Of a DNA stretch of 64,000 bases, positions 41,132 to 50,019 are shown piece after piece. Origin of the DNA: an uncultured Clostridium sp. (GTDB lineage Bacteria > Bacillota > Clostridia > Lachnospirales > Lachnospiraceae); assembly GCA_900538475.1 (NCBI GenBank), contig UPYT01000018.1, forward strand, positions 1 to 64,000. Reading direction: 5' to 3'. The first letter of the stretch is position 1; each line of letters starts with the position of its first letter. Under the pieces are notes generated by a model. It did no database searches, was not told the origin of the DNA, and worked only from the letters and a program-made list of their open reading frames with translations. A program made the translations under genes and the position numbers.

Positions 41132-41278
41132 GTGCATTTTTCTGTCTGCAGCGGGGCGCTTTTCCCTATGGTGATATTGTCACAGAAAGAGAAGGATTTT
41201 TTCGCTATACTTTATCCATAAAGAAACAGGGAATGCAGAAATAAAATTTTAGCGTACCCGGGAAGGAGAATTTATTTG

Positions 41279-41618
41279 ATGCAGTATACCATTGCATTTT
41301 TAGAAGGAATGATTACGTTTATTTCCCCCTGCCTGCTGCCGATGCTTCCTATTTATCTTTCTTATTTTGCAGGCGGTGGAGAGAGGACTACTGGAAAAAC
41401 AATAACGGGTGCGCTGGGGTTTGTAACGGGATTTACTGTGGTGTTTGTAACGCTTGGAGGGCTGGCCGGTACGTACCATAGGAAGTTTTTTGAGACAGTA
41501 TCAGACAGCGGTTCAGATTGTTTCCGGTCTTGTGGTAATTGTTTTCGGATTGAATTTTCTTGGAGTATTCCGGTTGAATCTGTTTCATGGAAGCCGTCAT
41601 TCTGTTGATACCTTTTAA
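41279..41618 (+). pseudogene. Truncated, frameshifted ccdA-like gene
   Basis: The frame from ATG 41279 (site GGAAGGAGAA) encodes the start of a CcdA/DsbD-type thiol-disulfide membrane transporter: IAFLEGMITFISPCLLPMLPIYLSYFAGGG and GFVTGFTVVFVTLGGLAGT. An extra C at 41476/41477 shifts the frame; removing it continues with a sensible segment ending FGLNFLGVFRLNLFHGSRH before TAA at 41616. About half the normal length (the last transmembrane segments) is missing. It cannot make a working protein. Confidence 0.85.
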
Positions 41619-41640
41619 GATTTTTGCACTCACAAAACGA

Positions 41641-41690
41641 GGGGCGTTACGCAATTATTATTAATTTGATAATTTTGCAACGCCCATTTT
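41641..41690. terminator. Hairpin after the broken ccdA
   Basis: GGGCGTTACGCAATTATT and GATAATTTTGCAACGCCC pair with few mismatches, followed by ATTTTTATTT. Confidence 0.65.
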
Positions 41691-41738
41691 TATTTCATAG
41701 GAAAACCTCTCTTATGTCATAAAAAGCTTTGCGGAAAT

Positions 41739-41815
41739 GTGAGCTGCGCACTAGCGAAAATGTTGCTGGCGCAGCTGCACTTTGTCGCGGGAATGTGCCA
41801 AGGCACATTCTTTAT
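41739..41815. repeat. Cluster of strong inverted repeats
   Basis: GTGAGCTGCGC (41739-41749) faces GCGCAGCTGCAC (41769-41780). Right after is the near-gapless GAATGTGCC-AA-GGCACATTC (41791-41810) with a T-rich tail. The last can terminate the leftward alcohol dehydrogenase gene; the first looks like a REP-type palindrome. Confidence 0.6.
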
Positions 41816-41858
41816 TCAAGTGAGCTCAAACACTTGTTTCAGAAGTACAGACGAAGGC

Positions 41859-43043
41859 TCATTTCTGGTTTGCCTGTCTGTAAATCTCATAGATTCCATT
41901 TTCATCAAGCTGACGGAAGGTTCCGATAGTTCGTGTTTTCTGATAGGAACAGCGGTTGGCCAGTTCGCGGATGACATGATCCTCCTGTTCTCCAATATCC
42001 TGATTTTCCCGGAATCCCACGGGCATTCCCAGAGAAGAAAAATACTCTCTGGTTGCCTGGATACCTGCAAGAGCCAGCTCCTTTTCGTCTGAGTCGGAAA
42101 TACCCCAGACATTCTTTGCATATCGGGCGAAGCGGGACGGCTTTGCATCCATAACAGCCAGCGCCCAGGAATCCCATACAGTAGCAAGTGATGCGCCGTG
42201 GGCAGTGTCAAACATGGCAGAGAGCTCATGGCCCAGCTGGTGTACTGCAAAATCCTCCTGACAGCCCAGCCCTGTCAGTCCGTTGTGAGACAGGGAACCG
42301 GCCCACATCAGTTCGCTCATGGCTTCATAGTTGTGGGGATCGGCAACAGCAGTCCGTCCATTTGCAATCACTGTGCGCAGCAGCGCTTCAGCAAGGGCAT
42401 CTGTTACCTCATTATCTGTAGGGTTGAAATAGCGATCCAGTGTATGCATCATAATGTCCGTAACGCCGCAGGCCACCTGATAGACAGGAAGGGTACAGGC
42501 AAGCTCTGGATTCATGATCGCGAATTTAGGCCGGTTCAGGTGGGTGCTCAACCCGCGCTTAGATCCGGTTTCCTGGTTTGTAAGAACAGAAGAGGCGCTT
42601 GTTTCGCTGCCTGCAGCAGGAATAGTCAGAACAGCGCCTGTTGGAAGTCCCTGTTCCGGTTTTTTCTTCCGGCTCCAGAATTCCCAGATGTCAGTATCTG
42701 GATTGGCTGCGCCGATGGCAATGGCTTTTGCTGTATCAATGGCAGAACCGCCCCCAATGCCTAAAATAAAGTCTGCGCCAAAGGTAATGGCTGTCTGAAC
42801 ACCTTTGCGGGCATGTTCAAGCGTCGGGTTGGCTCTGGCCCCGCCGAATTCCTCACAAATCAGGCCTGATTCTTCCGCAGAGCGGCGCACCTGCGCCAAA
42901 AGCCCGCTTCGTACAACAGAACCTCCTCCGTAAACAAGAAGCACGCGGCTGCCTCCATATTTGCGGATACAGGCACCGGTCTTCTGCTGGGTATCCCTGC
43001 CGAAAATTACCTCTGTAGGGGAGTAGTATGTAAATGAATGCAT
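41859..43043 (-). CDS. Iron-containing alcohol dehydrogenase (butanol-dehydrogenase-like)
   Basis: A 394-aa NAD(P)H-dependent dehydrogenase of the YqhD/BDH type. It has GGGSVVRSG near 40, ILGIGGGSAIDTAKAIA (dinucleotide site, about 91-107), and the metal ligands in the FAVHQLGHELSAMFDTAHGASLATV region (about 262-286). ATG 43043 is preferred to GTG 43055, since AAAGGTGG lies about 8 bp before the ATG. It probably reduces aldehydes in fermentation, and could act on methylglyoxal-like aldehydes. Confidence 0.93.
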   Translation of the reverse strand: MHSFTYYSPTEVIFGRDTQQKTGACIRKYGGSRVLLVYGGGSVVRSGLLAQVRRSAEESGLICEEFGGARANPTLEHARKGVQTAITFGADFILGIGGGSAIDTAKAIAIGAANPDTDIWEFWSRKKKPEQGLPTGAVLTIPAAGSETSASSVLTNQETGSKRGLSTHLNRPKFAIMNPELACTLPVYQVACGVTDIMMHTLDRYFNPTDNEVTDALAEALLRTVIANGRTAVADPHNYEAMSELMWAGSLSHNGLTGLGCQEDFAVHQLGHELSAMFDTAHGASLATVWDSWALAVMDAKPSRFARYAKNVWGISDSDEKELALAGIQATREYFSSLGMPVGFRENQDIGEQEDHVIRELANRCSYQKTRTIGTFRQLDENGIYEIYRQANQK

Positions 43044-43226
43044 GGAAAATTCCACCTTTCTTTTTTATTTTATGATTCATGGGAGCTTTCTTCTTCTGAA
43101 GATATTTTACCATGAAAAAGAAAGGGGTTCCAGTAAAATTTAATAATAAACGGCAACAAAAAGGAACAGTTTTGCTGGAGGGATACAAGAAAAAGCTGCA
43201 ATCAGGAAAAGCTGCAGTTATCCAGG

Positions 43227-44060
43227 CTATCCGGCCAGTTCATCCAGGGAATGAAACTGATAGCCCATAGATTCCCATTTTGTCAGCAGTTCATCCAGAA
43301 TTTCTCCGTTGGTTTTGGAGGTACTGTGGAGAAGAACGATGGCTCCTGGATGGATGCGGCCAAGAAGCTTTTGAAAAGCTTCCTCATGAGTGGGTTGTTT
43401 GTCTTCGTACCAGTCTACATAGGCAAGGCTCCAGAAAAAGGTATGGTATCCCATTTCTTTTGCCATTTTCAGATTAGATTCGCTGTATTTTCCCTGGGGC
43501 GGCCGGTAATATTTTTTCAGCGGTTGTCCGGTTATCTGCTGGTAGAGCTGTTCCAGATCCTGCAGCTCTTTCTGAAAATCTTCTTTTGCAGCTATTTTAG
43601 ACATATCCGGGTGGTGATAGGTATGGTTTCCTACAGTATGACCTTCCTCTACCATCCGTTTGACCAGTTCAGGACTGGTTTCCAGATAATTTCCCACAAG
43701 GAAAAAGGCAGCTGGTGCATGATGCTTTTTCAGAGCATCCAGAATGGCGGCGGTGTTTCCATTTTCATAGCCGGCATCAAAGGTCAGATATATGATTTTT
43801 TCTGTGGTATCTGCCGCGTAATGGGCTTGAAACTGTTTTAGATAGTCAGAGGTTGCATTTGCAACCGGCGGTTTTCCTTCCTGCTGGAAGCTGAGTCCCC
43901 AGTTTTCGGCAGAAGCACCTGCGCTGGTGGGAGCAGAGGCATGGCGGAAGGAAAGATAACCCAGCCAGTTTCCTGCAAGAAAAGAGAAAATCAGAAAAAA
44001 CAGGACAGCAGCAGTCCGTTTGCACAGGCTGGATTGATGAAGAAAAAATTTCTGGCTCAT
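43227..44060 (-). CDS. pdaA: Polysaccharide deacetylase, PdaA-like
   Basis: A 277-aa exported protein: signal anchor (about 14-36), then a NodB domain with TFDAGYEN (about 93-100), HTYHHPD metal histidines, RPPQGKYSE and LLHSTSK. The 'AGYENG' form and length match spore PdaA, which removes acetyl groups from muramic acid for cortex delta-lactam synthesis. Assignment to sporulation rests on family resemblance. ATG 44060 on the minus strand. Confidence 0.85.
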   Translation of the reverse strand: MSQKFFLHQSSLCKRTAAVLFFLIFSFLAGNWLGYLSFRHASAPTSAGASAENWGLSFQQEGKPPVANATSDYLKQFQAHYAADTTEKIIYLTFDAGYENGNTAAILDALKKHHAPAAFFLVGNYLETSPELVKRMVEEGHTVGNHTYHHPDMSKIAAKEDFQKELQDLEQLYQQITGQPLKKYYRPPQGKYSESNLKMAKEMGYHTFFWSLAYVDWYEDKQPTHEEAFQKLLGRIHPGAIVLLHSTSKTNGEILDELLTKWESMGYQFHSLDELAG

Positions 44061-44228
44061 GATAGACTCCGGAGAATCTTATTGTTAAAGCCTATGCGGG
44101 AAGATTAAGAAAGTTGTCATATTTTATAGAAAGAATCTATGATATACTAAAAAAAGCAGTATCCGGATAGAGATGTTTGACCGGAACTGGAGGAAGGTGT
44201 TCCAAAAAAATGGCTTAAAGGAGTAGAC

Positions 44229-45944
44229 ATGATGATAAAATGGAAGAAAGTACTGGCAGCGGGACTTGGAACGGCTATGCTGTTTAGCCAGACAGCTTAT
44301 GCAGATACGGTGATGGTTCCTCCGCCTCCTTTTATTGGAGGCAGTCAGACAGGAAATACAGGACTTGGAAATGGCATAGTGCAGCCGGGAGTGACAGGCA
44401 GCCAGAACAACAGCGCAGAAAATCAGGGCGGTCCTGGAGGAGCGGGAGGACAGAGCAGCTCAGAAAATCAGGGTGGTCCCGGTGTATCAGGAAATCAAAG
44501 CGGCAGTCAGTCAAGTTCTTCTCACGCACAGGAGGCAGCTTTGCCGCAGGTGAAGGCAGAAGGCGCTGTTTTGATGGATGCAGCAACAGGAAAAGTATTG
44601 TTCGGAAAGAATCAGGACATGCAGTTTTATCCGGCCAGTATTACCAAGGTAATGACAGCTCTTCTGGTGCTTGAACGCTGCAGCCTGAATGACACAGTGA
44701 CTTTTTCAGCTTCTGCTACAACCAATCTGGAATCGGGAGCAGTTTCCCTGGGCATATCTGAGGGAGATCAGCTGACAGTGGAGCAGTGTCTGTACGGTCT
44801 GCTTTTAAAATCAGCCAATGAGATTGGAAATGGACTGGCCGAGCATGTGGCAGGAAGCGTCAGCGCGTTTGCAGATCTGATGAACGCCAGAGCCAGGGAA
44901 CTTGGGTGTAAGAATACCCACTTTACCAATCCTCACGGGCTGAATGATACGGCCCATAAAACAACGCCTTACGATATGGCGCTGATCATGCGGGCGGCTC
45001 TCCAGAACGAAACCTTCCGGAAAATTGATACTACAACAAGCTATGAATTTCCGGCTACAAAAAAGTCGGCTGCTAAAACGATTACCATGGGACACAAGAT
45101 GATGTATCCCACAGATTCCCGGTATTATGAGGGCATTATCGGAGGGAAAACGGGATATACCTCAAAGGCAGGGAACACTTTAGTAACAGGGGCCCAAAGA
45201 AATGGCGTTCGTCTGATTGCAGTGGTCATGAAAGCCAGCGGAAGCCATTATACAGATACCATTGCCATGCTGGATTACGGCTTTGCAAATTATGAAAAGC
45301 TGGCAGGAGGAAGCCAGAATGGAGTGGTGACGCCGGGGGCAGGCAATCAGAGCGGAACAGTGACACCGGGAACAGGAAGCCAGAACGGAGCGGCAACGCC
45401 GGGAACAGGAAGCCAGAGTGGAGTGGTGACGCCGGGGGCAGGCAATCAGAGCGGAACAGTGATACCGGGAAATGGGAACAGCCAGGGAACCCAGGAGGTG
45501 CCTGGAACATCTTCCGGTCCAAGTGGTATTCCATCTCAGAATACATCGTCTGTGCCGGGAGAGAGCGGATCAGCAGGACCGGGAAGCCAGACTGGAATAC
45601 CGGAAGGCTCAGGCGGAAGTCAGGGCTGGAAGCAGGATCAGACCGGCTGGTATTATATCGGGGAAAATGGTTCCAACGCAGCCAATCAGTGGCTGGAGCT
45701 TCAGGGCACCTGGTACTGGTTTGACGGAAATGGATATATGGCAACCGGCTGGCGGAATTATACGGATGGATCTTATTATTATTTTGATCCGGCGACCGGA
45801 GCTATGGTATCCGATCGATGGATTCAGGATGGAGGCGCCTGGTATTATTTAAGTGCAGACGGAAAGCTTCTGACCAATGGAACAACTCCCGACGGTTATC
45901 GTGTCAATGAATATGGTATCTGGGATGAAAAAACAGGTGCTTAG
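44229..45944 (+). CDS. D-alanyl-D-alanine carboxypeptidase with wall-binding repeats
   Basis: A 571-aa exported penicillin-binding protein (DacF/PBP5 type). Signal peptide about 1-26; a Gly/Ser/Gln-rich linker about 36-100; peptidase domain about 105-355 with Ser137-x-x-Lys140 (SITK), Ser195-Ala-Asn197 and Lys307-Thr-Gly309. Then five 11-residue repeats (about 363-417) and a C-terminal pair of cell-wall-binding repeats (TGWYYIGENG, GTWYWFDGNGYMATGW). It trims peptidoglycan stem peptides. ATG 44229 follows AAAGGAGTAGAC; ATG 44232 is also possible. Two linkers around the catalytic domain are unusual. Confidence 0.92.
   Translation: MMIKWKKVLAAGLGTAMLFSQTAYADTVMVPPPPFIGGSQTGNTGLGNGIVQPGVTGSQNNSAENQGGPGGAGGQSSSENQGGPGVSGNQSGSQSSSSHAQEAALPQVKAEGAVLMDAATGKVLFGKNQDMQFYPASITKVMTALLVLERCSLNDTVTFSASATTNLESGAVSLGISEGDQLTVEQCLYGLLLKSANEIGNGLAEHVAGSVSAFADLMNARARELGCKNTHFTNPHGLNDTAHKTTPYDMALIMRAALQNETFRKIDTTTSYEFPATKKSAAKTITMGHKMMYPTDSRYYEGIIGGKTGYTSKAGNTLVTGAQRNGVRLIAVVMKASGSHYTDTIAMLDYGFANYEKLAGGSQNGVVTPGAGNQSGTVTPGTGSQNGAATPGTGSQSGVVTPGAGNQSGTVIPGNGNSQGTQEVPGTSSGPSGIPSQNTSSVPGESGSAGPGSQTGIPEGSGGSQGWKQDQTGWYYIGENGSNAANQWLELQGTWYWFDGNGYMATGWRNYTDGSYYYFDPATGAMVSDRWIQDGGAWYYLSADGKLLTNGTTPDGYRVNEYGIWDEKTGA
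45315..45481 (+). repeat. Five 33-bp coding repeats in the carboxypeptidase linker
   Basis: Units such as QNGVVTPGAGN, QSGTVTPGTGS and QNGAATPGTGS repeat every 33 bp. Units 1-2 and 4-5 are nearly the same, as expected from a duplicated 99-bp block. Length is likely variable between strains. Confidence 0.8.
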
Positions 45945-46083
45945 GCTGCCTGGACAGAACGGAAGCGGACGGAAGAAGCGCAGCAGCAGTGAAAACACAG
46001 CTGCCTCAGGTGACGCCTGATAGGAACGTGAAAGGACAGAGCGGAATAGAAAGCTGGAAAAAGAAAGAACGAGGGGTGCGGAG

Positions 46084-46875
46084 ATGAAAGAAAAGTTATA
46101 TACCATAGAACTGACAGATGCCGTGAAAGCGGGAGATGAGTGCCTGTTTTGCTGGCTGGAGAGAAAGCTGGAGCAGGAAAATCTGGAGTTTGTCCTGGGA
46201 TCTTCTTATATGGAGAGTGATATTCGTGACAATACCAGTGAGCGGGGATTTTGCCGTCATCATACAAAAATGATGTTTGATTACGGAAATTCTCTGGGCA
46301 ATGCCTGGATTTTAAAATCCCGTATGGAAAAGGTCAACCGGGACTTTAAAAAGCAGATGGGACAGGCAGGCGCGGTGGAAAAAGGCGTCTCTCTTCTGGG
46401 ACGTTTATTTTCCGGCAGAAAGCAGACTGCCTCTGTTTCCGGCCCGGCAGCAGGACAGTCCGGGGCTTCTGCCTGGCTGAGAGGAGAAAACAGTCACTGC
46501 TATATCTGTGAGCGGATGGACGGCATTTATCAGAGAATGTTGGATACCTTTGTTTATATGCTGAAAAATGATACGGATTTCGGAGAACTTTTGATGGCCT
46601 CCAAGGGGTTCTGCCTGCCTCATTTTGCTGATGTGCTGGATATTTGTCAGGCCAAGCTGACCGCACAGGAGCAGGAGGTGTGGATTCCAAGGCTGACAGA
46701 GCTGACTTCACGAAATCTGGATCGGATTCAGGAGGATATTGACTGGCTGATAGAAAAATACGATTACAGAAACCGTGATGCAGACTGGAAGGAATCGCGA
46801 GATGCGGTACAGAGAACCATGCAGAAGCTGACCGGAGGACATCCGGCAGATCCGGTCTTTCAGAATAGAAAATAG
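46084..46875 (+). CDS. DUF6062-like zinc-binding protein
   Basis: A 263-aa cytoplasmic protein with two metal-binding-like sets: CLFCWLERKLEQE with FCRHH near the N-terminus, and CYICERM with FCLPHF in the second half. They suggest a duplicated CxxC...C/H module. From memory it is the DUF6062 family of Clostridia. ATG 46084 follows GGGTGCGGAG. Function unknown. Confidence 0.75.
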   Translation: MKEKLYTIELTDAVKAGDECLFCWLERKLEQENLEFVLGSSYMESDIRDNTSERGFCRHHTKMMFDYGNSLGNAWILKSRMEKVNRDFKKQMGQAGAVEKGVSLLGRLFSGRKQTASVSGPAAGQSGASAWLRGENSHCYICERMDGIYQRMLDTFVYMLKNDTDFGELLMASKGFCLPHFADVLDICQAKLTAQEQEVWIPRLTELTSRNLDRIQEDIDWLIEKYDYRNRDADWKESRDAVQRTMQKLTGGHPADPVFQNRK

Positions 46876-46958
46876 CCGGTGATTGGCAGCATATTTACGA
46901 ATTATCCAGGGAATCCTAATGGAAAGCAGAAGTATGCATATGACATTAGGAGGTTTCT

Positions 46959-47552
46959 ATGATGGATTTTAAAAACAGTGAGACAGCAAAAAATCTGATG
47001 AGAGCGTTTGCCGGTGAGAGTCAGGCCAGGAACCGTTACACGTTTGCAGCGGGCATTGCCAGAAAAGAAGGGCTGTTTGTAATTGAGTCGGTATTTTCCT
47101 TTACAGCAGATCAGGAAAAGGAGCATGGAGAAATTTTTTATAATTACCTGAAGGAGCTGGGCGGAGAAACCATTTTTATTGACGGCGGTTATCCGGTGGA
47201 TCAATACGAAAAAAGCCTGGATTATCTGAAAGCAGCGCATCACAATGAATACGAGGAATTTGAAGATGTCTACCAGAATTTTGCAAAAACGGCAAAGGAA
47301 GAGGGATTTAGCCAGATTGCAACCAGCTTTTCAATGATTGCAGAAATTGAACGGACTCACGGAGATCGTTTCCAGCTGTTTGCAGATTATCTGGAGAAAA
47401 ATCAGCTGTTTGTATCTGAGGTGGAAACTGGCTGGATGTGTCTGAACTGCGGTCATATTCATCGGGGAACCATGGCGCCGGAGCACTGTCCGGTTTGCCG
47501 CCATGAGCAGGGATATTTTGTTCGCATGGAGCTGGCTCCCTATATTCAGTAG
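46959..47552 (+). CDS. rbr: Rubrerythrin
   Basis: A 197-aa non-haem iron protein. A ferritin-like diiron domain (about 1-145) has EKEH and EIERTHGDRF ligand motifs and EXXR-type GESQARNR. A C-terminal rubredoxin-like domain (WMCLNCGHIHRG, CPVCRHEQGYF) follows. It reduces hydrogen peroxide in anaerobes, complementing the desulfoferrodoxin. ATG 46959 or 46962 after TTAGGAGGTTTCT. Confidence 0.93.
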   Translation: MMDFKNSETAKNLMRAFAGESQARNRYTFAAGIARKEGLFVIESVFSFTADQEKEHGEIFYNYLKELGGETIFIDGGYPVDQYEKSLDYLKAAHHNEYEEFEDVYQNFAKTAKEEGFSQIATSFSMIAEIERTHGDRFQLFADYLEKNQLFVSEVETGWMCLNCGHIHRGTMAPEHCPVCRHEQGYFVRMELAPYIQ

Positions 47553-47577
47553 AAAAAACGATAGCGAGGAGAGACAA

Positions 47578-48237
47578 ATGATAAAGGCAGTGATTTTTGA
47601 TCAGGATGGTCTGATGTTTGACACAGAGCGAATCGCAGGAATTGCCTGGCATCAGGCGGAAAAAGAATGGGGAATCCATCTGGAAGAAAGTTTTTTGAAG
47701 ACTATTCGCGGAATGAATCACCAGGATGCCCGCATAAGATTTGAAGAGGTATTTGGAGACTCTGTGGATTTTATGGCATTTCGAGGAAAAAAACAGGAGA
47801 TTTTTGAGGCACTTTTGGAGAGGGACGGAATTCCAGTAAAGCCGGGACTTTATGAGCTTTTGGAGTATCTGGAGGCGCAGAAGATTCCGGCGGCTTTGGC
47901 ATCTGCCAGCAGAATGGAATATACGGAGAGAAATCTGGAAAAAACAGGAATCCGCAGATATTTTTGTCACCTGGTTACTGGAGATATGGTCAGCCATGCA
48001 AAACCGAATCCGGAGATTTTCTGGAAGGCTGCAGAGCTTCTGGGAGAAAAGCCGGAGGATTGTCTGGTTCTGGAGGACAGCTTAAATGGAGTGGAAGCAG
48101 GGCTTCGGGGAGGGTTTGTCACCGTTATGGTTCCGGATCTGACCCAGCCAGAGGAGGAATTGAAAAAGCGGGTATACCGGGTTTGCAGTTCCCTTCTGGA
48201 GGTAAAGGAAATGCTGGAAGCAGAAAGAGCAGGATAA
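47578..48237 (+). CDS. HAD-superfamily phosphatase (beta-phosphoglucomutase-like)
   Basis: A 219-aa HAD hydrolase: motif I FDQDGLMFDTE (Asp nucleophile at about 8, Asp10), helical cap (about 18-85), motif II ASAS, motif III KPNPEIFWKA, motif IV VLEDSLNGVEAG. Substrate is probably a sugar phosphate. ATG 47578 follows GCGAGGAGAGAC; an in-frame start at 47503 would overlap rubrerythrin. It is 3 bp upstream of the phosphoesterase gene. Confidence 0.9.
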   Translation: MIKAVIFDQDGLMFDTERIAGIAWHQAEKEWGIHLEESFLKTIRGMNHQDARIRFEEVFGDSVDFMAFRGKKQEIFEALLERDGIPVKPGLYELLEYLEAQKIPAALASASRMEYTERNLEKTGIRRYFCHLVTGDMVSHAKPNPEIFWKAAELLGEKPEDCLVLEDSLNGVEAGLRGGFVTVMVPDLTQPEEELKKRVYRVCSSLLEVKEMLEAERAG

Positions 48238-48241
48238 GGAT

Positions 48242-49114
48242 ATGAGGGCAGGAAATATAGAGTTATCTTTATGTGCAGCCGCCGGAGCTGCTGCGGCAGG
48301 GCTGGCATGGAGCAAATATGAGCGGGGGCATTTTGTGACAGAGGAGTTGGTTTTTTCTTCCTCGAAAATTAAAGAGCCGGCTGTTCTGGTGTTTTTATCG
48401 GATCTTCACGACAATACATTTGGAGAAAAGAATGAGAAGCTGCTGAAGGAGATAAAAAGAATCCATCCGGATGCGGTTTTGATTGGCGGCGATACGATGG
48501 TTACAAAGCCGGGGCGTGCGGATCTTTCCAGGACAAAGGAGCTCCTTCAGGGAATTTCCCGCCTTTCTTGCCCGGTTTTTTATGCAAATGGAAATCATGA
48601 GCAGAGGATGCAGCGGGATCGGGGAGTTTACGGGTCCATGTATGATGAATTTCGGAAACTGCTGGAAGAATATCAGGTGAATTATTTACAGAATAAAACG
48701 GTACAGTGGCGGGACGATATAGCAGTCAGTGGAGTGGACATAGCCTGGAAGTATTATCAGGATTTTCATCCGGATTCTATGGTGCCGTCTTATCTTGCCA
48801 GACGGCTGGGAAAGGCAGAGTCTGAAAGGTTTCAGATTCTTCTGGCTCATTCCCCTCTCTTTTTTGATGCGTATGCAGGTTGGGGAGCGGATTTGTCTCT
48901 GGCAGGCCATTTTCACGGCGGAACCATCCGCCTTCCCGGACTGGGGGGAGTCATGACTCCTCAGTATCAGTTTTTCCATCCCTTCTGCGGAGGCGTGTTT
49001 GAGCAAAACGGTCGGTGGATGCTTGTCAGCCGCGGGCTTGGAACCCATTCTATTAATATCCGTATAGGAAACAGACCGCAGCTGGCGGTAATAAGGCTGG
49101 AGCCAAAATCATAG
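48242..49114 (+). CDS. Metallophosphoesterase, YkuE-like
   Basis: A 290-aa calcineurin-like phosphoesterase. A hydrophobic N-terminus (about 8-23) may anchor it in the membrane. Metal motifs: SDLHDN (about 53), GGDTM (about 80), GNHEQ (about 118), LLAHSP (about 200) and AGHFHGG (about 222). Substrate unknown; relatives act on membrane or nucleotide phosphodiesters. ATG 48242 after AAGGAT, coupled to the HAD gene. Confidence 0.88.
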   Translation: MRAGNIELSLCAAAGAAAAGLAWSKYERGHFVTEELVFSSSKIKEPAVLVFLSDLHDNTFGEKNEKLLKEIKRIHPDAVLIGGDTMVTKPGRADLSRTKELLQGISRLSCPVFYANGNHEQRMQRDRGVYGSMYDEFRKLLEEYQVNYLQNKTVQWRDDIAVSGVDIAWKYYQDFHPDSMVPSYLARRLGKAESERFQILLAHSPLFFDAYAGWGADLSLAGHFHGGTIRLPGLGGVMTPQYQFFHPFCGGVFEQNGRWMLVSRGLGTHSINIRIGNRPQLAVIRLEPKS

Positions 49115-49136
49115 CAGGCCGCTGCCATAGGATAGA

Positions 49137-49176
49137 TACCCCTGTTCGATATTTACAGAGCGGGGGTTTTTTGTTA
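49137..49176 (+). terminator. Terminator before scpA
   Basis: CCCCTGT and ACAG...GGGG pair around a short bulge, followed by TTTTTT. Confidence 0.6.
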
Positions 49177-49216
49177 TACTGATACATACGTGACAAAAGG
49201 CAAAGGGCGGATTGGA

Positions 49217-50014
49217 ATGGCAATATCTTATAAACTGGAGAAGTTTGAAGGTCCTTTGGATCTTCTTCTTCATTTAATTGATAAAAATAAAATAGATATT
49301 TATGATATTCCGATTATGGAGATTACACAGCAGTATCTTGATTATGTGAATCAGATGGAAAAAGAGGATCTGAATCTGGTCAGTGATTTCCTGGTTATGG
49401 CGGCAACGCTTCTGGATATTAAATCCCGGATGCTGCTTCCTGTAGAGACGGTTGAGGAAGAGGGCGAAGAAGATCCCCGGGCAGAGCTGGTTTCCCGTCT
49501 TCTGGAGTATAAGCAGTATAAAATAATGGCTCAGGAGCTTCTCGATATGGAGGAGAATGCCGGTGGACTGCTTTTTAAAAAGCCTACGGTTCCAAAAGAG
49601 GTGGCAAAGTATGAGACGCCGGTAGATCTGGATGAGCTGTTGGACGGGCTGACTCTGGCAAAGCTGCAGCGGATTTTCCAGTCTGTTATGAAGCGGCAGC
49701 AGGATAAGGTGGATCCCATCCGCAGCAAGTTTGGAACTATCAAAAAAGAGCCGGTCAGTCTGGAAACACGGATTCTGGATGTGATGGCTTATGCAAGAAA
49801 GCACAGAAATTTCAGCTTTCGTCAGCTGCTGGAGCGGCAGTCTGACAAGCTGGAGGTGGTTGTGACCTTTCTGGCTATTCTGGAGCTGATGAAGATTGGA
49901 AAGATTCATCTGACCCAGGAGCATGCCTTTGATGATATGTACATAGAGATTCAGGAAGCAGAGGGCGAAGAAACAGAACTTTTGCTGGAAGATTTAGGGG
50001 ATCTGGAAGGATAG
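49217..50014 (+). CDS. scpA: Segregation and condensation protein A
   Basis: A 265-aa kleisin that bridges the SMC ATPase heads. The N-terminal block LEKFEGPLDLLLHLIDKNKIDIYDIPI is the family hallmark; the C-terminal winged helix starts near 195. ATG 49217 is used because the family start is MAISYKLEKF; GTG 49190 would add nine residues. It is 5 bp upstream of scpB, its partner. Confidence 0.95.
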   Translation: MAISYKLEKFEGPLDLLLHLIDKNKIDIYDIPIMEITQQYLDYVNQMEKEDLNLVSDFLVMAATLLDIKSRMLLPVETVEEEGEEDPRAELVSRLLEYKQYKIMAQELLDMEENAGGLLFKKPTVPKEVAKYETPVDLDELLDGLTLAKLQRIFQSVMKRQQDKVDPIRSKFGTIKKEPVSLETRILDVMAYARKHRNFSFRQLLERQSDKLEVVVTFLAILELMKIGKIHLTQEHAFDDMYIEIQEAEGEETELLLEDLGDLEG

Positions 50015-50019
50015 AAAAT

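Noticed and set aside
45315..45481. 33-bp repeats considered as a CRISPR array
   Set aside because: The units are contiguous, lack unique spacers, stay in frame and encode a Gly/Thr/Pro linker.
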